This document shows positions 1 to 6,564 of a DNA stretch of 64,000 nucleotides, piece by piece (position 1 is the first letter of the stretch; every line of letters starts with the position of its first letter). The stretch is from the NCBI GenBank assembly GCA_017469785.1, contig JAFUFU010000036.1, positions 1 through 64,000 of the forward strand. The letters run 5' to 3'. Below the pieces are notes generated by a model, which saw nothing but the letters and a program-made list of their open reading frames with translations, was not told the origin of the DNA and did no database searches. Source of the stretch: Treponema sp. (lineage in GTDB: Bacteria; Spirochaetota; Spirochaetia; Treponematales; Treponemataceae). A program made the position numbers and the translations under genes.

Positions 1-1
1 A

Positions 2-127
2 CCTAGAGGCATGGACTTTAGGAATTTGGATGACGATTATTTAGAGGCTATAGTTTCACTTCTAAATAACCGTCCTAGAAAATGTTTGGGGTTAAAGTCA
101 CCAATTGAAGTCTATTGTTGCACTTGA
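2..127 (+). pseudogene. IS30-type transposase, C-terminal end only (window edge)
   Basis: An open frame runs in from the window edge and stops at 127 (41 residues visible). It ends with the pattern NNRPRKCLGLKSPIEVY, which is the usual C-terminal signature of IS30-family integrases/transposases (NNRPRKxLGxxTPxEV). The catalytic DDE residues would lie outside the window, so it cannot be said whether the element is intact. No terminal inverted repeat was recognised between here and proA. The family call rests on this short tail only. Confidence 0.6.
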
Positions 128-129
128 CT

Positions 130-246
130 TTGCAATCTACCGCCTTCCCCCTGCGTCGCACTTTGGAAGCTTCGCTTCCGACGTTGCGCCGACACCCCCT
201 TCACCTAAGGGGTTTCGCCCCTTAAAATCCCCCTCGGAGGGCTTTT
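130..246. repeat. GC-rich intergenic hairpins ahead of proA
   Basis: The spacer is GC-rich and made of short inverted repeats: GGAAGC-TTC-GCTTCC near 170, and TAAGGGG-TTTCG-CCCCTTA at 206-224. Similar GC-rich blocks occur at 8183-8290 and inside asnB, so it is probably a dispersed repeat that may also terminate transcription arriving from the transposase side. The last bases carry the proA Shine-Dalgarno (GGAGG at about 235). Confidence 0.4.
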
Positions 247-1521
247 ATGAATATTTCTGCAATTTCTGAAAAACTTCGCGCTGGAAGCAATGTGCTTGCC
301 CTTCAAACAGCAAGCCAGAAAAACATCGCTCTTTCGGCCGTAATTTCTTCTATTAATAAAAACCGGGCGGCTATTTTGGCTGCAAACGCAGAGGACGTGG
401 CCCTTGCCCGCTCAAAAGGCACCTCGGAAGCCCTTGTTGACCGCCTTTCTCTCAACGACAAGCGTATTGACGGTCTTATCGATTCAATCAAAATCATCAT
501 TTCACAGACTGATCCAATCGGTGAGGAAGTTGCCGGCTGGAAGACTCCTCTCGGCATGTCTATCAGGCAGGTTCGTGTTCCGCTTGGAGTTGTGGCCATT
601 ATTTACGAGAGCCGCCCGAACGTTACGGTTGATGCTTTCGCGCTCGCATACAAAAGCGGCAATGCGATTTTGCTCCGAGGCTCTTCTTCTGCGCTCAAAT
701 CAAACAAAGCAATCGTCGCGGCGATTAAAGAAGGTCTTGCTTCAAGCGAGGCTCAGGGCTTCGGTGTAGTCGATTCAATCGAGCTTGCTCCCTGCGAAAG
801 CCACTCAGAAGTCGAAGAAATCCTTACCGCTGTAGGCAAAATCGATGTGGCTCTTCCGCGAGGCAGCGCAAAACTGATTAACATGGTCGTTCAGACGGCA
901 AAAATTCCTGTAATCGAAACTGGAGCCGGAATCTGCCACATTTATGTAGACGAAACAGGCGACCTTGAAATGGCCGAAAACATCGCATGGAACGCAAAAA
1001 CTCAGCGACCAGGCGTTTGCAATGCAATCGAGTGTATTTTGGTTCACGAAAAAGTAGCTCAGGAATTCCTTCCGCGACTGGCAAAACGCTTTGCCGGCAA
1101 AGTTGAACTTCGCTGCGATCAAAAATCTTATGAAATCTGTGCAAATCTGTGCAAATCTGTGGATTGTAAAATTGTTCCGGCAGAAGAAGCCGATTTTGAT
1201 ACAGAATTCCTTGATTTAATCTGCGCAGTCAAAGTCGTGAGCGACGTAAACGAAGCAATTGCATTCATCAACAATCACAATACCAAGCATTCCGAGAGCA
1301 TAATCACTGAAACTCGTGCCACAGCCCGGCTTTTCCAGGCCAAAGTTGATGCGGCATGTGTTTACGTAAACTGCTCAACCCGCTTCACTGACGGCGGAGA
1401 ATTCGGTTTTGGTGCGGAGCTTGGAATCTCAACGCAAAAGCTTCATGCCCGAGGACCAATGGGAATCAAAGCCCTCACAACCACAAAATATTTGATTGAC
1501 GGCGACGGCCAGGTTCGCTAG
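247..1521 (+). CDS. proA: Gamma-glutamyl phosphate reductase (proline biosynthesis)
   Basis: A 424-residue aldehyde-dehydrogenase-fold enzyme that reduces gamma-glutamyl phosphate to glutamate semialdehyde with NADPH, the second step of proline synthesis in the cytoplasm. Family motifs are clear: SRPNVTVDAFALAYKSGN (about 119-136), ETGAGICHIYVD, and NAKTQRPGVCNAIE with the catalytic Cys (about 257). The length is normal for ProA. The ATG at 247 follows a GGAGG Shine-Dalgarno. proB (3824) and proC (4779) are nearby but not in one transcription unit with it. A 10-bp tandem repeat (GCAAATCTGT at 1141-1160, with a partial third copy before it) lies in the coding sequence where the family is variable. 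Confidence 0.95.
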   Translation: MNISAISEKLRAGSNVLALQTASQKNIALSAVISSINKNRAAILAANAEDVALARSKGTSEALVDRLSLNDKRIDGLIDSIKIIISQTDPIGEEVAGWKTPLGMSIRQVRVPLGVVAIIYESRPNVTVDAFALAYKSGNAILLRGSSSALKSNKAIVAAIKEGLASSEAQGFGVVDSIELAPCESHSEVEEILTAVGKIDVALPRGSAKLINMVVQTAKIPVIETGAGICHIYVDETGDLEMAENIAWNAKTQRPGVCNAIECILVHEKVAQEFLPRLAKRFAGKVELRCDQKSYEICANLCKSVDCKIVPAEEADFDTEFLDLICAVKVVSDVNEAIAFINNHNTKHSESIITETRATARLFQAKVDAACVYVNCSTRFTDGGEFGFGAELGISTQKLHARGPMGIKALTTTKYLIDGDGQVR

Positions 1522-1523
1522 CC

Positions 1524-2113
1524 GTGGTTGCCATGTGGCAGGACATCAAAAAATATTTTCCTCTTCTCGCATCCGACGGCATTTACTATCTTTTCACAGG
1601 TCTTTCGGCTTCCGTCATCAATAAGGAAATCTACGCCGTTCTTTCTCCACGCCTCATTTCGCTGCAAAACATTATCGGCTGGGGCGGTGGCATTTTGCTC
1701 GGCTTTATGTGGTCAAAGTGGAACAAAAGGCTTTTGCCGCTTATGCTTCCGTTTTTTATGATGCAGGCTGTGGCAAGTGTGCTCTATTTTGTCTATTCCG
1801 AAGCCACGCTCAACATGTTTATCTTCTGGATACTCAGCATGGGAATGTACATCTTCTTCGGCGGCATCAGCGACAAGATTTTTGAGGGCGCAAAGGCATG
1901 GTTCTTCAAAAAAGCGAGGACAGGGCTTCCTACGACAATTTAATCGACATGACAGGCACCGTTTCAGGCTGTGCGGGCTATGTGCTTTCAGTGATTTACG
2001 TTCCATCTCTCCGCATGGCAATTTTCTTCAGCTTCCTGGCGACATTCTTCTGGTGTTTGGGAATTATCAGCTACACGATTATGCACAAAATTGAATTGAA
2101 GACGGAAAACTGA
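1524..2113 (+). pseudogene. Frameshifted integral membrane protein, MFS-like
   Basis: Two adjacent frames make one hydrophobic protein of about 196 residues. The first (1524 GTG, or ATG 1533, to 1943) has several transmembrane stretches. The second picks up as SEDRASYDNLIDMTGTVSG and runs through two more helices to 2113. The switch is at a run of six A (about 1905-1910, codons TTC AAA AAA); one extra A, or a -1 ribosomal slip, would restore the frame. The size and helix spacing resemble half of an MFS transporter, but no family signature was found. It follows proA by 2 bp. Alternatives are a true pseudogene, a phase-variable gene, or a sequencing indel in the homopolymer. Confidence 0.6.
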
Positions 2114-2137
2114 AAAAATTTACAAAATCCTTCTTGC

Positions 2138-2180
2138 TTGGTCATTAGATGACCACCCCCCCCCGTTATACTAGTCTTAA
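2138..2180 (+). promoter_or_regulatory. Promoter with a nine-C tract in the spacer (lipoprotein gene)
   Basis: A -10 hexamer TATACT lies at 2167-2172 and a run of nine C (2156-2164) ends two bases before it. A possible -35, TTGGTC at 2138-2143, is 23 bp upstream of the -10, too far unless the tract shortens. A length-variable C tract inside a promoter spacer is a known phase-variation design; poly-G tracts near tpr promoters in Treponema pallidum are the closest precedent. Variation here is inferred only. Confidence 0.5.
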
Positions 2181-2205
2181 ATTTTATGAAAAAAGGGGGC
2201 TTTCA

Positions 2206-2625
2206 ATGAAAGCAATTAAGAAAATTTTGGCAGTCTTGCTCGCAGGGGCAATGGTATTCGGCTTTGCGGCTTGTTCTAGCGGTGACGATGGCGGAAGCAG
2301 TGGCGGAAGTCAAAGCACCGACAATTCCAAAGATCCTTTCTTCGGAACTTCATGGTATCAAGATGGTAAAAAAGTTTTGGAATTCAAGATTAATGAAGAG
2401 TATGGTGTAAAACAATGTTATTGCTATCAAAAAATAACGACTGATAAAAATAAATGGATAAATCCTTTCATATCTTCTGCATACACCGTAACTTCAGATG
2501 GTTCGACATATACAGCTGCTTTTATTACTCCATTCGAGTTTAAAATTTCCAGCAAAGATGCGTCTACAGGTTCATTTACTTATAAAAATGAAGATTGGGG
2601 AACTGGAACTCTGACAAAACAATAA
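2206..2625 (+). CDS. Small exported lipoprotein
   Basis: A 139-residue lipoprotein. The start is set at ATG 2206 because MKAIKKILAVLLAGAMVFGF is a standard signal peptide, followed by a lipobox Ala-Ala-Cys at about residue 22, and because a purine-rich GGGGG Shine-Dalgarno precedes it. The upstream in-frame ATG at 2149 lies in the promoter. After the lipid-anchored Cys come a low-complexity Ser/Gly/Asp linker and a short domain with GTSWYQDGKKVLEF, which resembles lipocalin-like or YD/GTW-containing lipoprotein domains common in treponemes. Function unknown. Expression may vary through the C tract in its promoter. A strong terminator follows 21 bp after the stop. Confidence 0.75.
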   Translation: MKAIKKILAVLLAGAMVFGFAACSSGDDGGSSGGSQSTDNSKDPFFGTSWYQDGKKVLEFKINEEYGVKQCYCYQKITTDKNKWINPFISSAYTVTSDGSTYTAAFITPFEFKISSKDASTGSFTYKNEDWGTGTLTKQ

Positions 2626-2646
2626 TAGTCTTAGTAATTTACATCC

Positions 2647-2668
2647 GGCGGGTCTAGCCCGCCTTTTT
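2647..2668 (+). terminator. Rho-independent terminator of the lipoprotein gene
   Basis: Stem GGCGGG (2647-2652) pairs with CCCGCC (2658-2663) and is followed by TTTTT. The T-run doubles as the start of the -35 box of the next gene. Confidence 0.85.
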
Positions 2669-2701
2669 GCATTTCCTGCAAATCCGTGATATATTGCACA
2701 C
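2667..2701 (+). promoter_or_regulatory. Leaderless-type promoter of the WYL regulator
   Basis: TTGCAT (2667-2672), a 17-bp spacer, then TATATT (2690-2695), followed by only six bases before the ATG at 2702. Transcription should start on the start codon. No Shine-Dalgarno is present. Confidence 0.7.
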
Positions 2702-3763
2702 ATGCCCGGTCACAAAACATCGCACACCCAGCTTGAACGCTTCCGCCTGATTGATTCTCTTCTTTCTTCTGGCGAAATTGCGCCTTTTGATAAAATCCTT
2801 GAATCTTTGAGAGTTGAGCTTCGCGACCCGGCCCTTTCTGAAAGCACTCTCCGCCGGGATTTCCGCTACATGAAGAATGAGCTTGCCGCTCCCCTCGAAT
2901 ACGATGCAAAAAAGTATGGCTGGCATTACACAAAGACCTACAAACTTCCTTCATCCGGTTTTACTGATGATGAAATTCTTGCCCTGCATCTGGTTCAAAA
3001 ATTGATTGGGCAACATTCTTCTGAGGATTTTATTTTCAAGTCCATTCAGACTCTTCTCGAAAAAATCAGTCCGTCATTGAATCTTGATGAAGAAAAGAAA
3101 GCCGAGCCTGTGAGAGAAGGTGAACTGGATTTTGGGGAAGCGGACTCAAAAGTTCTTACAATTTATGACCGGATTTTTGTTCCTGCCCGTCCAAAGCCTG
3201 TGCTTGAAAAAGAGGCTTGCGAAAAAGTCCTTCTTGCACTCAAAAACAATTTCACGCTTGATTTTTATTACAACAGCAAGTGGGAGCCAGATGAGCGTCA
3301 CCGTCAGATTCTGCCTTATCAGCTTGTCCTTGATGAAGGAGCCATTTATTTGTACGGAGCCAGGCGCACCGAGCCGGACAATCCCCGCCTGTTCAATCTC
3401 ACAAAAATGCGCAATGTCGAAGTGATTCGCGGAAAGCCTTTTGATTTGCCTGCAAATTTTCGTTTTTATGAGGAAGCTGAGCAGGGCAGGTTCGGGGCCT
3501 TTCAGTACGACGACTATTTTGACTTCAAGATTGAATTCTACGGTGAAGCACGAAAAGTTGTTCATGAATTTGTGTGGTCGGACAATCAGCAGCTCGAAGA
3601 AAATAACGAGAAGAATATGACCACGCTCACTTTCACAAGCTCTCAGTGGCTCCCGGTTCAACGGTGGCTTCTTTCCTTTGGTGCAGATGCAAAGCCGATT
3701 GCGCCGGACTGGTTCGTAGCCGAATGGAAGGAAGAGATTCGCAAAATGGCGGAAAATCTTTAA
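2702..3763 (+). CDS. WYL-domain transcriptional regulator
   Basis: A 353-residue putative DNA-binding regulator. The N-terminal 80 residues form a winged-helix-like region (LIDSLLSSGE ... LSESTLRRDFRYMKNEL). The middle and C-terminus match the WYL sensory domain: LDFYYNSK, the Y-x-L-V-L-D-E-G-x-x-Y-L-Y-G strand pair at about 204-218, and a final WCX-like subdomain. WYL proteins sense nucleic-acid-like or small ligands and control neighbouring genes; the target here is unknown. The gene has its own promoter, fused to the preceding terminator, and appears leaderless. proB follows 60 bp later from its own Shine-Dalgarno. Confidence 0.85.
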   Translation: MPGHKTSHTQLERFRLIDSLLSSGEIAPFDKILESLRVELRDPALSESTLRRDFRYMKNELAAPLEYDAKKYGWHYTKTYKLPSSGFTDDEILALHLVQKLIGQHSSEDFIFKSIQTLLEKISPSLNLDEEKKAEPVREGELDFGEADSKVLTIYDRIFVPARPKPVLEKEACEKVLLALKNNFTLDFYYNSKWEPDERHRQILPYQLVLDEGAIYLYGARRTEPDNPRLFNLTKMRNVEVIRGKPFDLPANFRFYEEAEQGRFGAFQYDDYFDFKIEFYGEARKVVHEFVWSDNQQLEENNEKNMTTLTFTSSQWLPVQRWLLSFGADAKPIAPDWFVAEWKEEIRKMAENL

Positions 3764-3823
3764 GAATCGCCCCTTCTTTCCAAATCTTCTGCAATTTATT
3801 ACTATGTATAGAAAGGAAAGACT

Positions 3824-4615
3824 ATGACAATCGCAGAAACACTTGCACAATCACGCAAAATCGTTATTAAAATCGGCTCAAACACACTTGCAAAGGCAGA
3901 CGGCACCCAGAACACCGAATTCATGCAGTCTTTTGCCCGCCAGTGCAAAAATCTTATCGACAAGGGCAAGCAGATTGTCGTTGTTTCTTCCGGAGCACAG
4001 GTTTCCGGCGTTTCAACCCTCAAAGAATGGGCCAGGAAGAAGGACGTTCACTTCCGCCAGGCTCTCTGCGCCATCGGTCAGGTGGAGCTTATGGCTCAGT
4101 GGCGTAAGGCTTTCGCCGAGCAGGACCTTCACATTGGCCAGCTTTTGTTTACCAAAGAAGATTTTGAGGACAATCACCGCTCCCTCAATATCCGAAACAC
4201 GCTTTTCACTTTGGTTGACGAGGGCGTGGTTCCAATCATCAACGAAAACGACTCGGTTTCCACTGATGAATTTGCAATCGGCGACAACGATAACTTGAGC
4301 GCAATCACGGCAATTTTGTGGAGCGCGGACGCACTTATTCTTTTCAGCGACATTGACGGAATCTACACTGACAATCCAAAAACGAACCCAAATGCTCAGC
4401 TGATTGAAGAAGTTACGTCAATCGAAGATTTGCGTAAAAAAATCACAATCGGCGAGACAAATGCCTTCGGTACCGGCGGAATCGAGACCAAAATCCAGGC
4501 TGCCACAAAATCAACAAAATACGGAATTCCCATGATTCTGGCCAACGGCGGAAAGGCGGAGATTTTGGACAAGCTGGCCGACGGCAGCGCAAGGGGAACA
4601 CTTTTTCTGGCATGA
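3824..4615 (+). CDS. proB: Glutamate 5-kinase, short form without PUA domain
   Basis: A 263-residue amino-acid-kinase-fold enzyme that phosphorylates glutamate in the first step of proline synthesis. Visible motifs: KIGSNTLAK at the N-terminus, VVSSGAQVSGV, the glutamate-binding INENDSVSTDEFAIGDND region, and GTGGIETKIQAA near the C-terminus. It ends after the kinase domain and lacks the C-terminal PUA domain of the E. coli enzyme (367 residues); short ProB proteins are common. The start is supported by AAAGGA about 8 bp upstream. It is followed by a structured element (4642-4746) and then proC, so the pair is probably co-transcribed unless the element terminates. Confidence 0.95.
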   Translation: MTIAETLAQSRKIVIKIGSNTLAKADGTQNTEFMQSFARQCKNLIDKGKQIVVVSSGAQVSGVSTLKEWARKKDVHFRQALCAIGQVELMAQWRKAFAEQDLHIGQLLFTKEDFEDNHRSLNIRNTLFTLVDEGVVPIINENDSVSTDEFAIGDNDNLSAITAILWSADALILFSDIDGIYTDNPKTNPNAQLIEEVTSIEDLRKKITIGETNAFGTGGIETKIQAATKSTKYGIPMILANGGKAEILDKLADGSARGTLFLA

Positions 4616-4641
4616 GGACCTGCAAAAACATATATCCGACC

Positions 4642-4746
4642 GATGCAAAAACAACGGTTGGAGTCGAAGTTCTGGCACAAACTCGCCTGAGCTTTGCTCA
4701 CTGCGATGTTCGGGACAGGTTTTCGACGGGAAACCGTTGTTTTTGA
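4642..4746 (+). ncRNA. Structured RNA-like element, copy A (proB-proC spacer)
   Basis: A 105-nt multi-helix fold, repeated with compensatory changes at 21641-21770. P1 is 14 perfect base pairs, CAAAAACAACGGTT (4646-4659) with AACCGTTGTTTTTG (4732-4745). P2 is GTCGAA (4663-4668) with TTCGAC (4722-4727), then a GT/TT internal loop, then TCTG with CAGG. An inner arm CGC/GCG carries the hairpin TGAG-CTTTG-CTCA. The closing helix ends in five T, so it may act as a terminator or attenuator between proB and proC. No known riboswitch class was recognised. It could also be a mobile repeat. Confidence 0.55.
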
Positions 4747-4778
4747 ATAAGCCAATAAATTTTTTTTTGGAGTAAATT

Positions 4779-5567
4779 ATGACAATATCTTGTATTGGAA
4801 CAGGCGCTATGGGCGGCGCGATAATGCGTGCCGTCTGTAAAAAATTCGACCCGAAGCAAATCAAAGTAACCGACAAAAACGCTGAAATGGGAAAAGCCTT
4901 CGCCACCGAAAACGGATGTACCTTCGTTGAGACAAACAAGGAAGCTCTCGCCGCAAAATACATTTTTCTTGCAGTGAAGCCACAATTTCTGGGCGATGTT
5001 TTCGCTGAAATCAGGGGCGACATCGGTGCAGAATCTGTCGTCATCTCCATGGCGGCGGGGGTAAAGCTGGAGAAATTGCAGGATTTTGCCCCGAAAGCCC
5101 GTTTTGTGCGCATGATGCCTAATGTCTGCGCCCAGATCGGCGAGGCCATGACTGCAATCACCGCTGGGAACGACATCTCCGAGCAGGAACTCTCCTATGT
5201 AAAGGAAATCCTCGCCGCAGCAGGGAAAGTCGAAGAAGTGCCGGAAAAGCTCATGGATTGTGTCACGGCTGTAAGCGGAAGTGGCCCGGCATTCGTGTTC
5301 ATGTTTATTGAGGCACTGGCTGATGCAGCCGTGCGATGCGGAATGCCACGCTCTCAGGCCTACACCTACGCAGCCCAGACAGTTTACGGCTCAGCTGGAA
5401 TGGTCCTCCAGAGCGGAAAACATCCGGCCGCTCTCAAAGACATGGTATGCTCGCCAGCAGGAACCACGATTGAAGGCGTCGCAGCCCTTGAAAAGAACAA
5501 TTTCCGAAATGCAGTGATTGAAGCCGTTACCGCAGCCTGTGACCGCTCAATCGCATTGGGAAAATAA
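4779..5567 (+). CDS. proC: Pyrroline-5-carboxylate reductase
   Basis: A 262-residue NAD(P)H-dependent enzyme that makes proline from pyrroline-5-carboxylate. The N-terminal Rossmann motif is CIGTGAMGGAI (5-15), followed by FLAVKPQ, VISMAAGV and VRMMPNVCAQIGEAM. The C-terminal dimerisation/active-site signature includes AVSGSGPAFVFMFIEALADA (about 165-184) and SPAGTTIEGVAAL. The length is normal. The Shine-Dalgarno is TTGGAG about 8 bp upstream. The next gene starts on the base after its stop codon, so both are translated from one message. Confidence 0.96.
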   Translation: MTISCIGTGAMGGAIMRAVCKKFDPKQIKVTDKNAEMGKAFATENGCTFVETNKEALAAKYIFLAVKPQFLGDVFAEIRGDIGAESVVISMAAGVKLEKLQDFAPKARFVRMMPNVCAQIGEAMTAITAGNDISEQELSYVKEILAAAGKVEEVPEKLMDCVTAVSGSGPAFVFMFIEALADAAVRCGMPRSQAYTYAAQTVYGSAGMVLQSGKHPAALKDMVCSPAGTTIEGVAALEKNNFRNAVIEAVTAACDRSIALGK

Positions 5568-6461
5568 GTGGATTTTTTTGAACTCAACGCATTTTTGAAT
5601 CTCTCGCAAACACTTCACTTCGCCCGTACGGCAGAAAAGGTGAATCTAAGCCCCTCCGCCCTGAGCCGTCTGATTTCACGGCTTGAGGAAGAAGCGGGTA
5701 CAAGTCTTTTGGAGCGCAACAACAGAGAGGTAAAACTCACTCCAGCCGGTGCGGAATTTGCCCGCTTTGCAAAAAAATGCCTTGAAGAACAGGAAGACAT
5801 TCTCAATTCATTCCGCTCATCCGGGGATGAAGTTTCTGGAACTCTTCATGTTTACGCCTCGGTCACGGCCTGCTATTCGATTATGCCGCCATTCTTAAAA
5901 TCCCTTTCCGAAAAATACCCGAAAATCCATCTTGAAATCGAAACCGGAGACCCGGCAGGAGCGGTGAACGCGGTCAAAGAAGGCCGGGCAGAGCTTGCCG
6001 TTGCCGCCATTCCAGAGAGCGGGCTTTCGGGCTTTGACACCCTTCCCATCCGCCACACGCCGCTGGTTTTTGCCGCGAGCACAGGCAGCCTATGGGAGAA
6101 AGCCGCAGGAAGTCCCCAGGACATAGTTTCTTCCGTGCCGCTGATTCTCCCGAAAACAGGTCTCGCACGGGAACGCTTTGACACTTGGGTTCAGAGCCGA
6201 AACGTAAAGCCGGTGATTGCCGCTGAAACCGAAGGCAACGAGGCGATTATGGCTCTAGTCCAGCTGGGAATCGGAATCGGCCTTATTCCCCACATCGTTT
6301 TGACCAACGGCCCTTACAAAGCAGGATTCACATGTCTTTCTGCGGGGAACGCCCTGGGCTACTACGAAGTCGGATTTATTCAAAAAAAGGAAATTTCCGG
6401 AAGCGAGTCGGTCAAAAGAATCCGCAAGGCTGTGAATGAGATTTTGTCGATGATGAGGTAA
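5568..6461 (+). CDS. LysR-family transcriptional regulator
   Basis: A 297-residue LysR-type regulator. Residues 1-60 carry the winged HTH (FLNLSQTLHFARTAEKVNLSPSALSRLISRLEEE, broken here after the family's usual S-x-x-S-R-x-I-x-x-L-E pattern). Residues 90-295 form the periplasmic-binding-protein-like effector domain. The start codon is GTG at 5568, immediately after the proC stop, which implies translational coupling. Sequence and position resemble IlvY-like regulators, but the ligand is unknown. It may control the proline genes or the downstream oxidoreductase; there is no direct evidence for either. Confidence 0.88.
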   Translation: MDFFELNAFLNLSQTLHFARTAEKVNLSPSALSRLISRLEEEAGTSLLERNNREVKLTPAGAEFARFAKKCLEEQEDILNSFRSSGDEVSGTLHVYASVTACYSIMPPFLKSLSEKYPKIHLEIETGDPAGAVNAVKEGRAELAVAAIPESGLSGFDTLPIRHTPLVFAASTGSLWEKAAGSPQDIVSSVPLILPKTGLARERFDTWVQSRNVKPVIAAETEGNEAIMALVQLGIGIGLIPHIVLTNGPYKAGFTCLSAGNALGYYEVGFIQKKEISGSESVKRIRKAVNEILSMMR

Positions 6462-6564
6462 TGCCACGTCGGGTATAGAGCGGCGCGAAGCCTTGCAAGC
6501 TTGACGGCAATGAGTGCCCCCCCCCGTGTAGATTGCGCCCTAAAAATTCACTATAATTTTGAAC
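6462..6564 (+). promoter_or_regulatory. Promoter region with a nine-C tract, leaderless geometry
   Basis: A short GC-rich stretch, then nine C at 6517-6525, then TATAAT at 6552-6557 with seven bases to the ATG at 6565. The C tract would sit at about -39 to -47 from the predicted start. No convincing -35 was found; the best match, TTGCGC, is only 13 bp away. This suggests dependence on an activator or modulation by tract length. Confidence 0.55.

Noticed and set aside
303..599. Many long reading frames opposite or overlapping real genes (for example 303-599 minus, 3146-3850 minus, 21835-22626 minus)
   Set aside because: They lie fully inside genes with clear family motifs, have no Shine-Dalgarno and show unnatural composition; treated as shadows.
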